Shown: positions 27,624 through 35,832, numbered from the stretch's first letter. The stretch is 45,005 nt of DNA from an uncultured Clostridia bacterium (GCA_947624415.1 CANQKH010000014.1:1-45005); one strand, 5' to 3'. Numbers and translations are program-made. Notes: generated from the sequence alone by a model not told the origin.

Positions 27624-29813
27624 TTAGGTTGCAGATTCAAATGTTATAACAATTTTTGTTATTAAAGCATTTGTTTGTGGAATATCCCAACCCAAAGTGT
27701 TAGGATCGCCCTCAATAAACATAAGTGCACCATCTGTGTGAAATCTTACAGTTAAGTCTGGATTACTTGAATAGCCTTCGACATAGCAGTAGAGGTTTTG
27801 AATATTATATTCGTCAAATTGAGAAGAAGATTCTTGATTTACAATATTGTAACTTTCAAGCAGCACATCGTTTGAATAAATAAGGGCATTAATTTTAATA
27901 TTTGTCTTATCATACATCTCTTTCAAATCAAAAGTAACAGAAATATCATTGCTTTTCAAAGCAAAATCATGATTAAGGTCATAACCTACGTAATATTGTC
28001 CGTCATACATATTTCCGTTAACTTCAAGGTCAATTTTTCTATATTCAATATCAGTTATCAAGAATTGTAAGGTTGTGCTTGTTTGAATTTCCCTGTCGTC
28101 AACATATACTGACAAACTGTGTCCCTGATAGTTACTTGAAGTGTTAAAATAAACTCGTTGGTCAACATCTCCATTGGTTTTTTGCAGATATTGATATTCC
28201 TCTTGTCCTTTAAAGACATATGCACCTTGAAAATCTCCATCGCCTGGCTCACTTACAAGAAAATCTATGCCTTTGACAAACTCTTTTGTATAGTTTTGTC
28301 CATCCAATGTGATGTTCAATTTAAATTTTTCGTAGCGGCTTATTTCCTTAAGAGTAAAAGTCATTGCATCGGAATTTTGTTTGTTTGGTGAATAAGCATA
28401 AGCATGAGTAGTGCCATTTTCTCCTTGAAGTTGGCTGAAAAGAAAGTTGTTGTTGCCTCTAAAGAACTCAAACTGGCTTGAGAAAGTTATATCTTTGCCG
28501 TTAACGTCGTTTGCTTTTATTTTAATTGAGAATGGATCCACTCCTATTGTGAAAATTGAATATAAATCTTTTGAATATGTTTCAGGAGTGTCAAATTCTT
28601 CAATATCAAATGTGTAAGACTTTTCTCCTGCGTTGTATTGCAAGTTTTTGGCATTAACACCATTGATTTGGAATTTGATATTTGCCATGTCAGTTATATT
28701 TTCAAATGTTTGAGCATCTTGTTCATATCCGCCCAACTCAATATCCTCAAATCTATATTTCAAACTTAATTTTTTTCCATATTCCTTTTTTGGAAGGGCA
28801 GTTTCTTGCCAATCTGCCTCATCTGTTTTCCAACCTACGCGGCTAAACTTGTAAATAACATCCTCATAAACGAAATCGCCAGTTAAGTAAACATTTGAAA
28901 CGCCAGTGTCATTTATTGTTGACGATAAATAGTTTAAACCATCCAAATAACCCATTTTTAATGAAGCGGGTGCCTTCAAATTTTGAGTTTTAAATTCAAA
29001 AGCATATACTTTTGTCCCTTGAAACTCTTTAACGCTGATTGTTGGGTAATGCTCGTTTAACGTGAAAACTGATACAAGAGAACCTGTGTCAAATGGCAAG
29101 CAGTTGCCATTGTTGTCATATTTCAAATATAGTGTTAAGGATTCTTTGGTTAAGTCCCAATTGATATATTTTCCTGCAAGAGCAAACTCTTTCTCATTTG
29201 TTTGTCCGCTTACAAGTGGCATAAATCCACCAACAATTGTGTTTGTGGTATAGTCAAAGTCCTTATTTTCGACCCAAACTTGAGAATGGTCAAGAAAATT
29301 GCGGATTTTTTCATTCTGGCTGTTTAAAACTGACACAGCATCTTCACAAACAAAATCGACTTGATTGATTTCTGCCGTTGGCTTTGCAAGAGTGAATGAG
29401 TAGTCAATTTTTTGAGCGAAAGGAATGGTGATTGAAAAATATCTTGATGAATTTTCATCATTGTCATCTCTTATTTGCGTTGTAAAAGGCTGACCATTCT
29501 TTTCTTGCACATTCAATTTGTTAATGTCCCAAACTCTTGACAACATAATTTCCACGCAAATGTCTGATTTTGAATCTGTTTTTTCTGGACCATAGACAAA
29601 TTTGATGCCGTTTTCATTGTAAATTTGATTGTTTGACACCCCAGATGAACAAGAAAGATAAAGTTGCCCATCAAGATCATTTGCAGTAAAGCCAACAAAT
29701 TCAATGTTGATTGACCCTTCTACAACAAGTTTTGAGCCACAAGCGACCAAGCAAATTCCACAGGTCAATATGAAAACAAACAAACTCAAAAAACCAAGAA
29801 TTTTCTTTTTCAT
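27624..29813 (-). CDS. Large lipoprotein of unknown function
   Basis: The 729-residue protein begins with a type II signal peptide: MKKK, a hydrophobic core and a lipobox LVAC with the lipidated Cys at about residue 25. It would be tethered to the outer face of the membrane. The mature part is polar, rich in beta-strand patterns and has no motif that I recognise. An early segment (VEIMLSRVWD, then NGQPFT, then SRYFSITIPF) lines up with a segment of the lipoprotein at 43280-44572 (VLIDFIDGYE, NGENFT, SRYIEFSLPC), so the two may be distant paralogs. The start is supported by GGAGG five bases upstream. The gene converges with the giant operon and shares a terminator with it. A solute-binding protein is possible but no such signature is evident. 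Confidence 0.85.
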   Translation of the reverse strand: MKKKILGFLSLFVFILTCGICLVACGSKLVVEGSINIEFVGFTANDLDGQLYLSCSSGVSNNQIYNENGIKFVYGPEKTDSKSDICVEIMLSRVWDINKLNVQEKNGQPFTTQIRDDNDENSSRYFSITIPFAQKIDYSFTLAKPTAEINQVDFVCEDAVSVLNSQNEKIRNFLDHSQVWVENKDFDYTTNTIVGGFMPLVSGQTNEKEFALAGKYINWDLTKESLTLYLKYDNNGNCLPFDTGSLVSVFTLNEHYPTISVKEFQGTKVYAFEFKTQNLKAPASLKMGYLDGLNYLSSTINDTGVSNVYLTGDFVYEDVIYKFSRVGWKTDEADWQETALPKKEYGKKLSLKYRFEDIELGGYEQDAQTFENITDMANIKFQINGVNAKNLQYNAGEKSYTFDIEEFDTPETYSKDLYSIFTIGVDPFSIKIKANDVNGKDITFSSQFEFFRGNNNFLFSQLQGENGTTHAYAYSPNKQNSDAMTFTLKEISRYEKFKLNITLDGQNYTKEFVKGIDFLVSEPGDGDFQGAYVFKGQEEYQYLQKTNGDVDQRVYFNTSSNYQGHSLSVYVDDREIQTSTTLQFLITDIEYRKIDLEVNGNMYDGQYYVGYDLNHDFALKSNDISVTFDLKEMYDKTNIKINALIYSNDVLLESYNIVNQESSSQFDEYNIQNLYCYVEGYSSNPDLTVRFHTDGALMFIEGDPNTLGWDIPQTNALITKIVITFESAT

Positions 29814-29834
29814 AATTCCTCCATTATATAATAT

Positions 29835-29863
29835 AGTTTATCACAAAATGTGAGTTTTAACAA
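29835..29863 (-). promoter_or_regulatory. Promoter of the large lipoprotein gene, with spacer dyad
   Basis: On the minus strand TTGTTA (29858-29863), a 17-bp spacer and TAAACT (29835-29840). The spacer contains the inverted repeat TCACA-AAA-TGTGA (29841-29853), an operator-like arrangement comparable to that of the giant-gene promoter but with a different sequence. Confidence 0.5.
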
Positions 29864-30009
29864 GCAAAATTGAAAACTATGGAGTTTTTGAGAAAAAAAT
29901 GATCAAAAATAGCACATTTATTGTTTTGTTGCAAAAATATAGCGACTTCAATTTTTAACCATAATATATTTTCTCCGTGATTGCTATTGGGCTTCAAAAA
30001 ATTCAGCAA

Positions 30010-30044
30010 AAAAAAAGGATTGAAAACTCTTGTCAATCCTTTTT
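30010..30044 (-). terminator. Terminator of the tRNA and membrane-protein transcript
   Basis: AAAAAGGATTG (30012-30022) pairs with CAATCCTTTTT (30034-30044). On the minus strand the T run follows. It lies downstream of the gene ending at 30084. The spacer from 29864 to 30009 shows nothing else. Confidence 0.8.
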
Positions 30045-30083
30045 GGTTATATTATGAGTTATTTATTTTTGCCTTTGCCTAAC

Positions 30084-30728
30084 TTAATTATTTTCTTCAA
30101 TTTTTTGATTTTTGTTTATTTCAGTGTTTTCTTCGTTTATTTCAGCATCCAGATTTTCGTCTTTCCCCTCGCTGTTATTTATTTGCTGTATGCTTTCTTC
30201 ACTTGTTTGTTGATTTTGTTTAACTTTATTTTGTCTTACTCCATCAAAAATATAAAATAGTTGAATTACACCAACAATAAGTCCAATTCCGCCAAGAGTT
30301 AGCGCTTCCGAAGCAAAACTTTGTGAAAAGGTGAAAATATAACCCAAAGAAGAAGACGTCATTCTGTCATAAAGATAATAATAATCTGGTAAATTTACCA
30401 AAACCAATGTTGTCAATGACATTATAATAATGATGAAAGTCAATATAAAAATTACAAATTTTGTAGGTTTATTTTTTTTCTTTTTATGATTAAGTATAAT
30501 TAATGTAGTGGCAAGAGCCAATAAAATTGTTAATAGAATAAATATGGAGGTTATTTGATCAGTTAATTTTTTTATTTCCAAGTCGCGCTTCCAAGTAGAA
30601 TTCAGTTGGTTAATTCCCTCCCGAAATTCTGAAAAACTAAAACAGAGTTGTATAAAAGATAAAACCATAAAAAGCAAACAAATTGCAATAATAGCAGATA
30701 AAATTTTTTTAAATAATTCTTTATTCAT
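30084..30728 (-). CDS. Four-helix membrane protein, unknown
   Basis: The 214-residue protein has four predicted membrane segments at about 9-31, 58-80, 91-112 and 141-163. Segments 2 and 3 are separated by a short basic loop (NHKKKKNKP), placing that loop inside. The last 45 residues are Glu/Asn/Gln-rich and polar. No family is recognised and no catalytic motif is seen. AGGAG precedes the ATG. It begins 22 bases after the 3' end of tRNA-Arg on the same strand with no terminator between them, so it is probably made from the tRNA promoter after processing. Confidence 0.75.
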   Translation of the reverse strand: MNKELFKKILSAIIAICLLFMVLSFIQLCFSFSEFREGINQLNSTWKRDLEIKKLTDQITSIFILLTILLALATTLIILNHKKKKNKPTKFVIFILTFIIIIMSLTTLVLVNLPDYYYLYDRMTSSSLGYIFTFSQSFASEALTLGGIGLIVGVIQLFYIFDGVRQNKVKQNQQTSEESIQQINNSEGKDENLDAEINEENTEINKNQKIEENN

Positions 30729-30750
30729 AAATTTTCTCCTATGCTAAAAC

Positions 30751-30825
30751 TGGTGCTCCCAGAAGGACTCGAACCCTCCTCAACGGTTCCGAAGACCGTT
30801 GTGTTATCCACTACACTATGGGAGC
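30751..30825 (-). tRNA. tRNA-Arg (anticodon UCG), CCA encoded
   Basis: Complete cloverleaf on the minus strand: acceptor GCTCCCA with TGGGAGC, D arm GTGT-AGTGGATA-ACAC, anticodon stem ACGGT/ACCGT with loop CTTCGGA (anticodon UCG, reading CGA), a 4-base variable loop, T arm with loop TTCGAGT, then ACCA. The 75 bases include the encoded CCA. The anticodon stem can extend by two extra pairs, which is harmless. Confidence 0.95.
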
Positions 30826-30885
30826 ATAGAAATTAAGATTAATTAAATGAGGAACTGTTGAAAGTTTTCGCCTTTTCCAAAAGTC

Positions 30886-30915
30886 ATTATATCACAATTT
30901 GCTGTCAAAAGGCAA
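30886..30915 (-). promoter_or_regulatory. Promoter of tRNA-Arg and the membrane protein
   Basis: On the minus strand TTGCCT (30910-30915), an 18-bp spacer ending in TGTGA, and TATAAT (30886-30891). It leaves a leader of about 50 bases before the tRNA. A TTGACA at 30903-30908 is too close to the -10 to act with it. Confidence 0.6.
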
Positions 30916-31166
30916 CATAAAATAATAATTTTATAAAAATCTTATACTTTTTAGTCTTTCACTTAAAGATTGTTTGCAAGAAAGAGTTGTTTTTTGTGGC
31001 AAGCAAAGGAAGTCTTGTGTTGAACATAAGGGGTAAAAAGATTTTAAAAATAGAAAATTTAAGGTTTTTAACGGTTTTTTTGTCAAAAAACATGAAAATT
31101 TTTGATATTTTGTAAAAATTTAAAGATTTTTTTTCAATTATTAAAAATTTTATTCAGACAATTTTA
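30916..31166. other. AT-rich gap without genes
   Basis: Between two divergent promoters (minus at 30886-30915, plus at 31167-31195) lie about 250 bases of A/T tracts. No reading frame with a ribosome binding site, no convincing hairpin and no repeat was seen. Confidence 0.6.
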
Positions 31167-31195
31167 TTGAATGAAAAAGTGCTTTGTGATATAAT
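31167..31195 (+). promoter_or_regulatory. Promoter of the acetyltransferase gene
   Basis: TTGAAT (31167-31172), a 17-bp spacer ending in TGTGA, and TATAAT (31190-31195): a strong extended -10 promoter. Confidence 0.75.
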
Positions 31196-31213
31196 AAAAA
31201 AGTAGAGGTTTTT

Positions 31214-31654
31214 ATGGAAGTTAGAATTGCAAAAAGAGGTGAACTTAAAGAAATTGCACGTCTTAGTGAAGTATTTGCATCGGAGGGCTGTTGCAACAAC
31301 ATTTATGCAGATGATGAGGAATATTTTATTTGCAAAAATACATTTGTTGCTTTGGAAAATGATGAAATTATTGGTTACGCATATGGGATATTTGGTGAAG
31401 AGGTTTATAAAAGGTCATATGCCATGCCCAAAGATGTATATTTTGAACTTGAAGAAATGTATGTGTTGCCACAATATAGAAATAAGAATGTGGGGCAAAA
31501 ACTTTTTTGCGAAGTTGAGAATTTTGCCATTAAAAATGGCGCAAAAACGTTGAGACTGAATGCCGTTTCAAAAAACTACAAATCACTTTTAAATTTTTAT
31601 ATTGACAAACTAAATATGCAATTTATTAGTGCCTTTCTTGTTAAGAAATTATAG
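31214..31654 (+). CDS. GNAT-family N-acetyltransferase
   Basis: The 146 residues match the usual length of a single GNAT domain. The acetyl-CoA-binding motif A is visible at about 78-100: ELEEMYVLPQYRNKNVGQKL, with the characteristic V-x-P-x-x-R-x-x-x-x-G pyrophosphate loop (Q-Y-R-N-K-N-V-G). Earlier, FVALENDEIIGYAYG (about 44-58) is the beta2-beta3 hairpin, and LNFYIDKLNMQ near the end is the typical motif B helix. It should transfer an acetyl group from acetyl-CoA to an amine in the cytoplasm. The substrate cannot be told; the family covers protein N-termini, antibiotics and small amines. GAGG lies upstream of the ATG; no clear terminator follows. Confidence 0.9.
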   Translation: MEVRIAKRGELKEIARLSEVFASEGCCNNIYADDEEYFICKNTFVALENDEIIGYAYGIFGEEVYKRSYAMPKDVYFELEEMYVLPQYRNKNVGQKLFCEVENFAIKNGAKTLRLNAVSKNYKSLLNFYIDKLNMQFISAFLVKKL

Positions 31655-31685
31655 TTTTAATTTAAGGTGAATTTTCAAAAGACTA

Positions 31686-31714
31686 TTTACAAAATAGATA
31701 ATTTAATGTATAAT
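31686..31714 (+). promoter_or_regulatory. Promoter of the first hydrophobic-core protein
   Basis: TTTACA (31686-31691), a 17-bp spacer and TATAAT (31709-31714), about 30 bases before the start codon. Confidence 0.7.
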
Positions 31715-31744
31715 AATATATATAAAAACTAAAAGGAGAGAATT

Positions 31745-33271
31745 ATGCCAGATTTAGGAGTAAGAGGAAGAGTTTTAAGAGAAAAATTTGCTGGATTTGA
31801 CGCAAGAAGCAATGAAATTGCAAAAACAACCCAAAAAATTGCCAATTTGCGTGAGCAAAGAGAGGAGATGAAGGGGAGAAGAGAGCCAGAATCAGCATTT
31901 ACATCAATAGAAAATGAAATTTTGGAATTAGTCAATCAAGTAAATGACGAAGGCGAAAAACTATTTAATGATATGCTTAGTATAAATTTGCGTAATGGTG
32001 GCAAGGGCTTGTTTATTGATTCAATGATTAAATTTTGCAAAGCAGCACCTGCCGATATTTTTACGCTTAGTCCTATTGAGGCGGTCAATAAACTTTACAG
32101 AGAGCAAGGCGACTTTGTGGGAATAACAAAATTAATGGAAAGCGATGAAAGATTTGTCTCACCATTGACTAGTCCCCAATATATTTCTGGAATGGATACC
32201 GATGTCCTTCATGAAGTTGTTAAATATGGGCTACGTCTACAAACGGCGGGCAAGGAAAACATTATTTTCAAAAATACATTTGGCACATTTTACAATACAG
32301 TTGCACTTTGCGACAGGATTGGGCGAGACAACAATTTCTTGAAAAGCATTTATCACGATGAAAGCATTTCAAAACAATATAAGGACCAGTTAAAGAGAGC
32401 GGTTCAAAACTTTAAATTCAATCACACCGATGCTATTACGGCAGGTGAAAAGGCAAAATTAATTGCCGGTGCAGTTGCTTCCGCTCCTGGCTTACTTATA
32501 AGTGGGGCTGGGGCAGTAGCGAAAGGTGCGTTGAAATTATGTTCTGGAGTTGTGGGAATTACAACAGGTTTAGTTGCTGCTCCAACCCAACTTGCCTCAC
32601 AGGCATTATTTGGGGTTGGAAGTGAAACTGATAACACTGCTGGCAAGGCGGCTGCTTACACGGGAGGCACAATATTTGCCATTCCAGCGGCGGCAATAAA
32701 ACTTGCAGGAGGCCTAGCAAGTGGGGCATTGAGTGCAAGCGGGGCTATTGTTGGAAAAACAATGTCGCTCATATCTTACCCACTCACTTATCCTTTAAGA
32801 GCAGCGGCATATTCTTGTGTTGGAACTTTGCCAAAAGTTTCAAAATCTCAAAAAATTATAACCAAAAACATCAAAAATCTTATCCTTGAAACAAATCCTG
32901 GTGCAAAACTTGATGACCTTGGCATATATTGTTCTTACAATAATAAAGACAGGAAATTGGAAGTTATAGGGAAAGCAGAGGAACAAGAATATAAATTTGA
33001 CTTTGATGTTGGTAATACGGATGCTGCAATGAAGATTAAAAATATGCTTGAAGAAGATTATGAGATTTTAAGTTTTAAGGATGAAATGGATAAAATTTTG
33101 CAAGATGAAGATGATGATGAACTCAAAAAACTCCTGTCAAAACCAGATAATTCACTTGCAAAACGTCAACAAGCCAAAGTTATTTCAGAAATCACCTCTC
33201 AACGTCCAGTTGAAACTGCCATTCACTTAAATAGTCAAAAAGAGGATACAGAAAACGATTTCTTTAATTAA
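31745..33271 (+). CDS. Protein with Gly/Ala-rich hydrophobic core (paralog A), unknown
   Basis: The 508-residue protein has a charged helical N-terminal half (coiled coil about 25-80) with no signal peptide. Two long Gly/Ala-rich hydrophobic stretches follow, at about 236-292 (AGAVASAPGLLISGAGAVAK) and 302-360 (GGTIFAIPAAAIKLAGGLAS), then a polar C-terminal domain with acidic segments. It is paralogous to the next gene. The shared block runs from an F-x-x-x-Y-x-N-T helix through SKQYKDQLKRA, GEKAKL and APGLLISG; the neighbour has SQKYKGLFIQA, GEKNNW and TPGIIIGG in the same order. Such small-residue hydrophobic cores occur in proteins that insert as hairpins or glycine-zipper helices into membranes, including some secreted effectors and pore formers, but no such family can be assigned. 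GGAGAG precedes the start; a strong terminator follows. Confidence 0.75.
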   Translation: MPDLGVRGRVLREKFAGFDARSNEIAKTTQKIANLREQREEMKGRREPESAFTSIENEILELVNQVNDEGEKLFNDMLSINLRNGGKGLFIDSMIKFCKAAPADIFTLSPIEAVNKLYREQGDFVGITKLMESDERFVSPLTSPQYISGMDTDVLHEVVKYGLRLQTAGKENIIFKNTFGTFYNTVALCDRIGRDNNFLKSIYHDESISKQYKDQLKRAVQNFKFNHTDAITAGEKAKLIAGAVASAPGLLISGAGAVAKGALKLCSGVVGITTGLVAAPTQLASQALFGVGSETDNTAGKAAAYTGGTIFAIPAAAIKLAGGLASGALSASGAIVGKTMSLISYPLTYPLRAAAYSCVGTLPKVSKSQKIITKNIKNLILETNPGAKLDDLGIYCSYNNKDRKLEVIGKAEEQEYKFDFDVGNTDAAMKIKNMLEEDYEILSFKDEMDKILQDEDDDELKKLLSKPDNSLAKRQQAKVISEITSQRPVETAIHLNSQKEDTENDFFN

Positions 33272-33272
33272 G

Positions 33273-33302
33273 CCTTATAGGTCAAACCTATAAGGTTTTT
33301 TT
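33273..33302 (+). terminator. Intrinsic terminator
   Basis: CCTTATAGG (33273-33281) pairs with CCTATAAGG (33287-33295), followed by seven T. Confidence 0.9.
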
Positions 33303-33407
33303 AGGCACGCTCGAACAATGTCGGTTTTATAAGTTTTTTGCAATTTTTATCTTAAATGTGTAAGAAAATGATGAAGATAATGATAAAGACGAAATTTTTA
33401 TACAATA

Positions 33408-33436
33408 TTGACGAAAGTTAAATATTGTGATATAAT
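33408..33436 (+). promoter_or_regulatory. Promoter of the second hydrophobic-core protein
   Basis: TTGACG (33408-33413), a 17-bp spacer ending in TGTGA, and TATAAT (33431-33436). Its position rules out the longer TTG-started reading of the downstream gene, which would begin inside the -35 box. Confidence 0.8.
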
Positions 33437-33455
33437 TTTTTGCAGGAGAAAATTG

Positions 33456-34760
33456 ATGGAAAAAGAGGTTATGTCGATACAAAATATAATTGACAGGCTT
33501 AAAAACAGCAATGACAAACAGGCAAACATTTCTTCTTTAATTAAAACCTTGCAAAATATGGACACGGCTACAAATCCAGAGGAGCTAAAGATATTGCAGG
33601 AAAGCATTTTAAGTGGATATAATCAAATAAGAAAAAATTCGACGAGCGCTCAATTGGGAGAGATTATAGACTCACTTGTAGATATAAAACAGGTCGAACT
33701 TGCAACGGCTTTGGCGGAGAGGGATTATAAATTTTTTAAAAATTCAAGTTATAACGGCAAGGTTTTAATGTTAAAGGAGGCTTTGCATAATGAATTCGAG
33801 GCCAAAGAGGAAAATAAAATTTTAAAACGCTTTTTCAGTCTATACTCAAACACAATGGATCTTATGGATTATGCACAGTATATGACAAACGGGGGAACAA
33901 AAGCACTTGTAAAAGATTTTGTTAAAGACCCAAAGATTTCGCAAAAATATAAAGGTTTATTTATTCAAGCCCAAAAGGATTATAGTATAAACACATTAGG
34001 TGAAAAAAATAATTGGGTAACAGCGACAGCGACACTTGTCAGCACTCCTGGAATTATTATTGGAGGAACGGGACTAATTGTTGGCGAGACGCTTGGCATT
34101 TTAAAAAAGGGAGTGGACAAGGCCACATATTATCTTGCAAAGCCAACAAAGGGGTTATATAAAAAATACAACAAACTTTCTGCTGATGTTCAAACTAAGG
34201 GCAAGCGTGCACTTGCTGGTGCAGGAAAGGTTGCGACGGCAATCCCAACAGTAATTATTGAAGGCACGGGGGCTGTGATTGGTGGAATTTTAAAGACAAC
34301 GGAATATGCAGTTAAAATTCCAACCGCCCTTGCTTCTCTACCTTTCTTTGGAATGGGTTTAGTAATTTATAACAATTCAAAAAACTCATATGACAAGATT
34401 TATAATAGCAGTATAGATAAAATCAAATTAAGGGTGGCACAACTTTTAGATTTGCCAAAGGATAAAAAGTTTTTGGATGATATGTTTGTTTCACTTTCTG
34501 GCAATGGCAAGGGGATAACATTATCGGGACTATATAATCATTGCAGCCAATCTTTCAAACTTGATTTTGCAGATAATGATTTTGTATGCGAAGAAATTGC
34601 AAAAAGGACAAAATATGGAAGCATGCATCTTTTTAAAAGAGATAGATGGGGTGTTGACAAGAAATTTGCTCAAACAATTTTTAGAGTTTATAATGTTGTC
34701 GCCTTTCAAGACCCAATAAATGAAAATATTAAACCTCTTCAAAGTGAAAAAATAATGTAG
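33456..34760 (+). CDS. Protein with Gly-rich hydrophobic core (paralog B), unknown
   Basis: I place the start at the ATG at 33456 (MEKEVMSIQN), seven bases after AGGAG (33444-33448), because the frame can only be extended upstream by reading through the promoter. The 434-residue product has a helical N-terminal half, a hydrophobic stretch at about 187-222 (TPGIIIGGTGLIVGETLG), a second at about 251-308 (IPTVIIEGTGAVIGGIL, then LASLPFFGMGLVI), and a polar C-terminal domain. It is a diverged paralog of the upstream protein, with the same order of blocks but each gene having its own promoter. No signal peptide is seen. Function is unknown; membrane insertion through the Gly-rich segments is inferred. 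Confidence 0.75.
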   Translation: MEKEVMSIQNIIDRLKNSNDKQANISSLIKTLQNMDTATNPEELKILQESILSGYNQIRKNSTSAQLGEIIDSLVDIKQVELATALAERDYKFFKNSSYNGKVLMLKEALHNEFEAKEENKILKRFFSLYSNTMDLMDYAQYMTNGGTKALVKDFVKDPKISQKYKGLFIQAQKDYSINTLGEKNNWVTATATLVSTPGIIIGGTGLIVGETLGILKKGVDKATYYLAKPTKGLYKKYNKLSADVQTKGKRALAGAGKVATAIPTVIIEGTGAVIGGILKTTEYAVKIPTALASLPFFGMGLVIYNNSKNSYDKIYNSSIDKIKLRVAQLLDLPKDKKFLDDMFVSLSGNGKGITLSGLYNHCSQSFKLDFADNDFVCEEIAKRTKYGSMHLFKRDRWGVDKKFAQTIFRVYNVVAFQDPINENIKPLQSEKIM

Positions 34761-34767
34761 GTGAATT

Positions 34768-34980
34768 ATGGAAGAAAAATTACAAGAATTTGAAAAATGG
34801 TTGCAATCAATAAAAAAGGACCTTGAACATATAAACGATATTATAAAATTGAATGGCAAAAGGGCAGAGGAAGAATTTAAGTATCACAAGCAGTGGTGCG
34901 AAAAGAGAATAAAAGATATTGAGACGATGATTGACGAAGAGAAAAGCAGGCTTGATGGGGAGGAAAGGCAAAACTCTTGA
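34768..34980 (+). CDS. Small coiled-coil protein
   Basis: Seventy residues, almost entirely charged helix with heptad-like spacing (LQEFEKWLQSIKKDLEHI). It starts seven bases after the stop of paralog B, with TAGGTG as ribosome binding site, so it is translationally coupled to it. It may act as a partner or chaperone of paralog B; this is inferred from position only. Confidence 0.65.
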   Translation: MEEKLQEFEKWLQSIKKDLEHINDIIKLNGKRAEEEFKYHKQWCEKRIKDIETMIDEEKSRLDGEERQNS

Positions 34981-35033
34981 CCATATATGCCAAAAACATT
35001 TAATTTTATTTTAACATAAAAAATTTAAAAGAA

Positions 35034-35067
35034 CAAAAACTTGGGGGACAAAACCCCCATTTTTGTA
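35034..35067 (+). terminator. Intrinsic terminator
   Basis: GGGGG (35043-35047) and CCCCC (35054-35058) form the core of a hairpin with flanking A and T tracts, ending the paralog B and coiled-coil transcript. Confidence 0.75.
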
Positions 35068-35110
35068 TAAAAAAAAGCATTTATGCAAACACTAGGATTG
35101 GAGGAAAATT

Positions 35111-35326
35111 ATGAAAAAAGAAATTACAACCAAAGATCTTATGGCATTAAATGAACTTATGACATTTGAAAATTGGATGGCGACAAAGATGAAGTTTTGT
35201 GGCGAGAATGTTGAAGACAAAACGTTAAAAAATATGTTTAACGACATGGCTACAAAGCATCTTGAAAACCACAAAAAGTTGTTAAAATTCTTGCAATCTG
35301 CAAGCGAAGAAGGAGGTGGCAAATAA
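35111..35326 (+). CDS. Small CotF-like coat/ferritin-fold helical protein
   Basis: The 71-residue product reads TTKDLMALNELMTFENWMAT, then a two-helix pattern ending ATKHLENHKKLLKFL. This resembles the short Clostridia proteins annotated as spore coat protein, in which a KELxxLxDxL helix is followed by HxxHxxxLLxxL. The match is from memory of the pattern. GGAGG precedes the ATG. The stop overlaps the start of the next gene by one base (TAATG), so the two are coupled and probably form a complex. A coat role would imply a sporulating lineage, but homologs also occur in non-sporulating relatives. Confidence 0.7.
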   Translation: MKKEITTKDLMALNELMTFENWMATKMKFCGENVEDKTLKNMFNDMATKHLENHKKLLKFLQSASEEGGGK

Positions 35327-35634
35327 TGTTGACAGAACAAGAGATATTACAGGATGCTTTAATTGCACACAAATTTTTGATTAAGATGTATTGCCAATAT
35401 GGCATTGAGTGTTCAAGCCAAGAACTTAGGACACTTTTAAATTCTTTAGGCGATGTGGCATCAAGCCATGATTTAAAAATATTTAATATTATGAATCAAA
35501 AGGGCTTTTATCCAACAACGCCAGCACCTGCAAGCAAAGTCAATCAAACTATAAAAATGCACACAAAAATGGAGGGTTGCTTAGAGGAAAAACTTTGCAA
35601 AGATTGTGGGAAAAAGGCAAACAAAGGCTTATAA
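35326..35634 (+). CDS. CotF-family (coat F) protein
   Basis: The 102 residues fit one Coat_F domain: an N-terminal E-x-x-x-Q-D-A-L-x-x-x-K helix, Y-x-x-x-x-x-E-C, LRTLLNSL, and the diagnostic IFNIMNQKGFYPTTPA segment near residues 60-76, where the family has M-x-x-x-G-W/F-Y and a proline-rich turn. The C-terminus adds a small Cys cluster (GCLEEKLCKDCGKK) not typical of the family; three cysteines in that stretch could bind metal or crosslink. It overlaps the preceding small coat-like gene, and GGAGGTGG lies inside that gene's end. A terminator follows. Confidence 0.8.
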   Translation: MLTEQEILQDALIAHKFLIKMYCQYGIECSSQELRTLLNSLGDVASSHDLKIFNIMNQKGFYPTTPAPASKVNQTIKMHTKMEGCLEEKLCKDCGKKANKGL

Positions 35635-35656
35635 ATTTACAAACTTATAGGTTTGG

Positions 35657-35681
35657 GGCGATAATGTTGTCGCCTTTTTTT
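35657..35681 (+). terminator. Intrinsic terminator of the coat-protein pair
   Basis: GGCGA (35657-35661) pairs with TCGCC (35670-35674), followed by seven T. Confidence 0.8.
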
Positions 35682-35758
35682 GTGCAAACGAGGAATGCAA
35701 AACTGCTCTCGGGATACTTTTCCGGTCTTGCCTTGCTTGTTTTTATTTTCTCTGCTAA

Positions 35759-35832
35759 TTTGCCGACCCTAAAAAAAAGATTTATTTTTTGTCGGCAAAA
35801 AACTTGTTTTTCTTTTCTATGTTTGATAAAAT
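35759..35832 (+). promoter_or_regulatory. Helicase promoter with a large upstream hairpin
   Basis: TTGTTT (35804-35809), a 17-bp spacer and TAAAAT (35827-35832) with TG one base upstream. Just before the -35 lies an inverted repeat TTTGCCGAC / GTCGGCAAA (about 35759-35799) whose interior A and T runs can also pair. It could be an operator for a controller protein or a terminator that shields the gene from upstream transcription. Confidence 0.55.

Noticed and set aside
30751-30825. tRNA-Arg as a mobile-element attachment site
   Set aside because: No integrase and no second copy of the tRNA 3' end were found in the window.
33408-33455. Upstream TTG start for the second hydrophobic-core protein
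   Set aside because: It lies inside the -35 box and the extension covers the whole promoter; the ATG at 33456 has AGGAG at the right distance.
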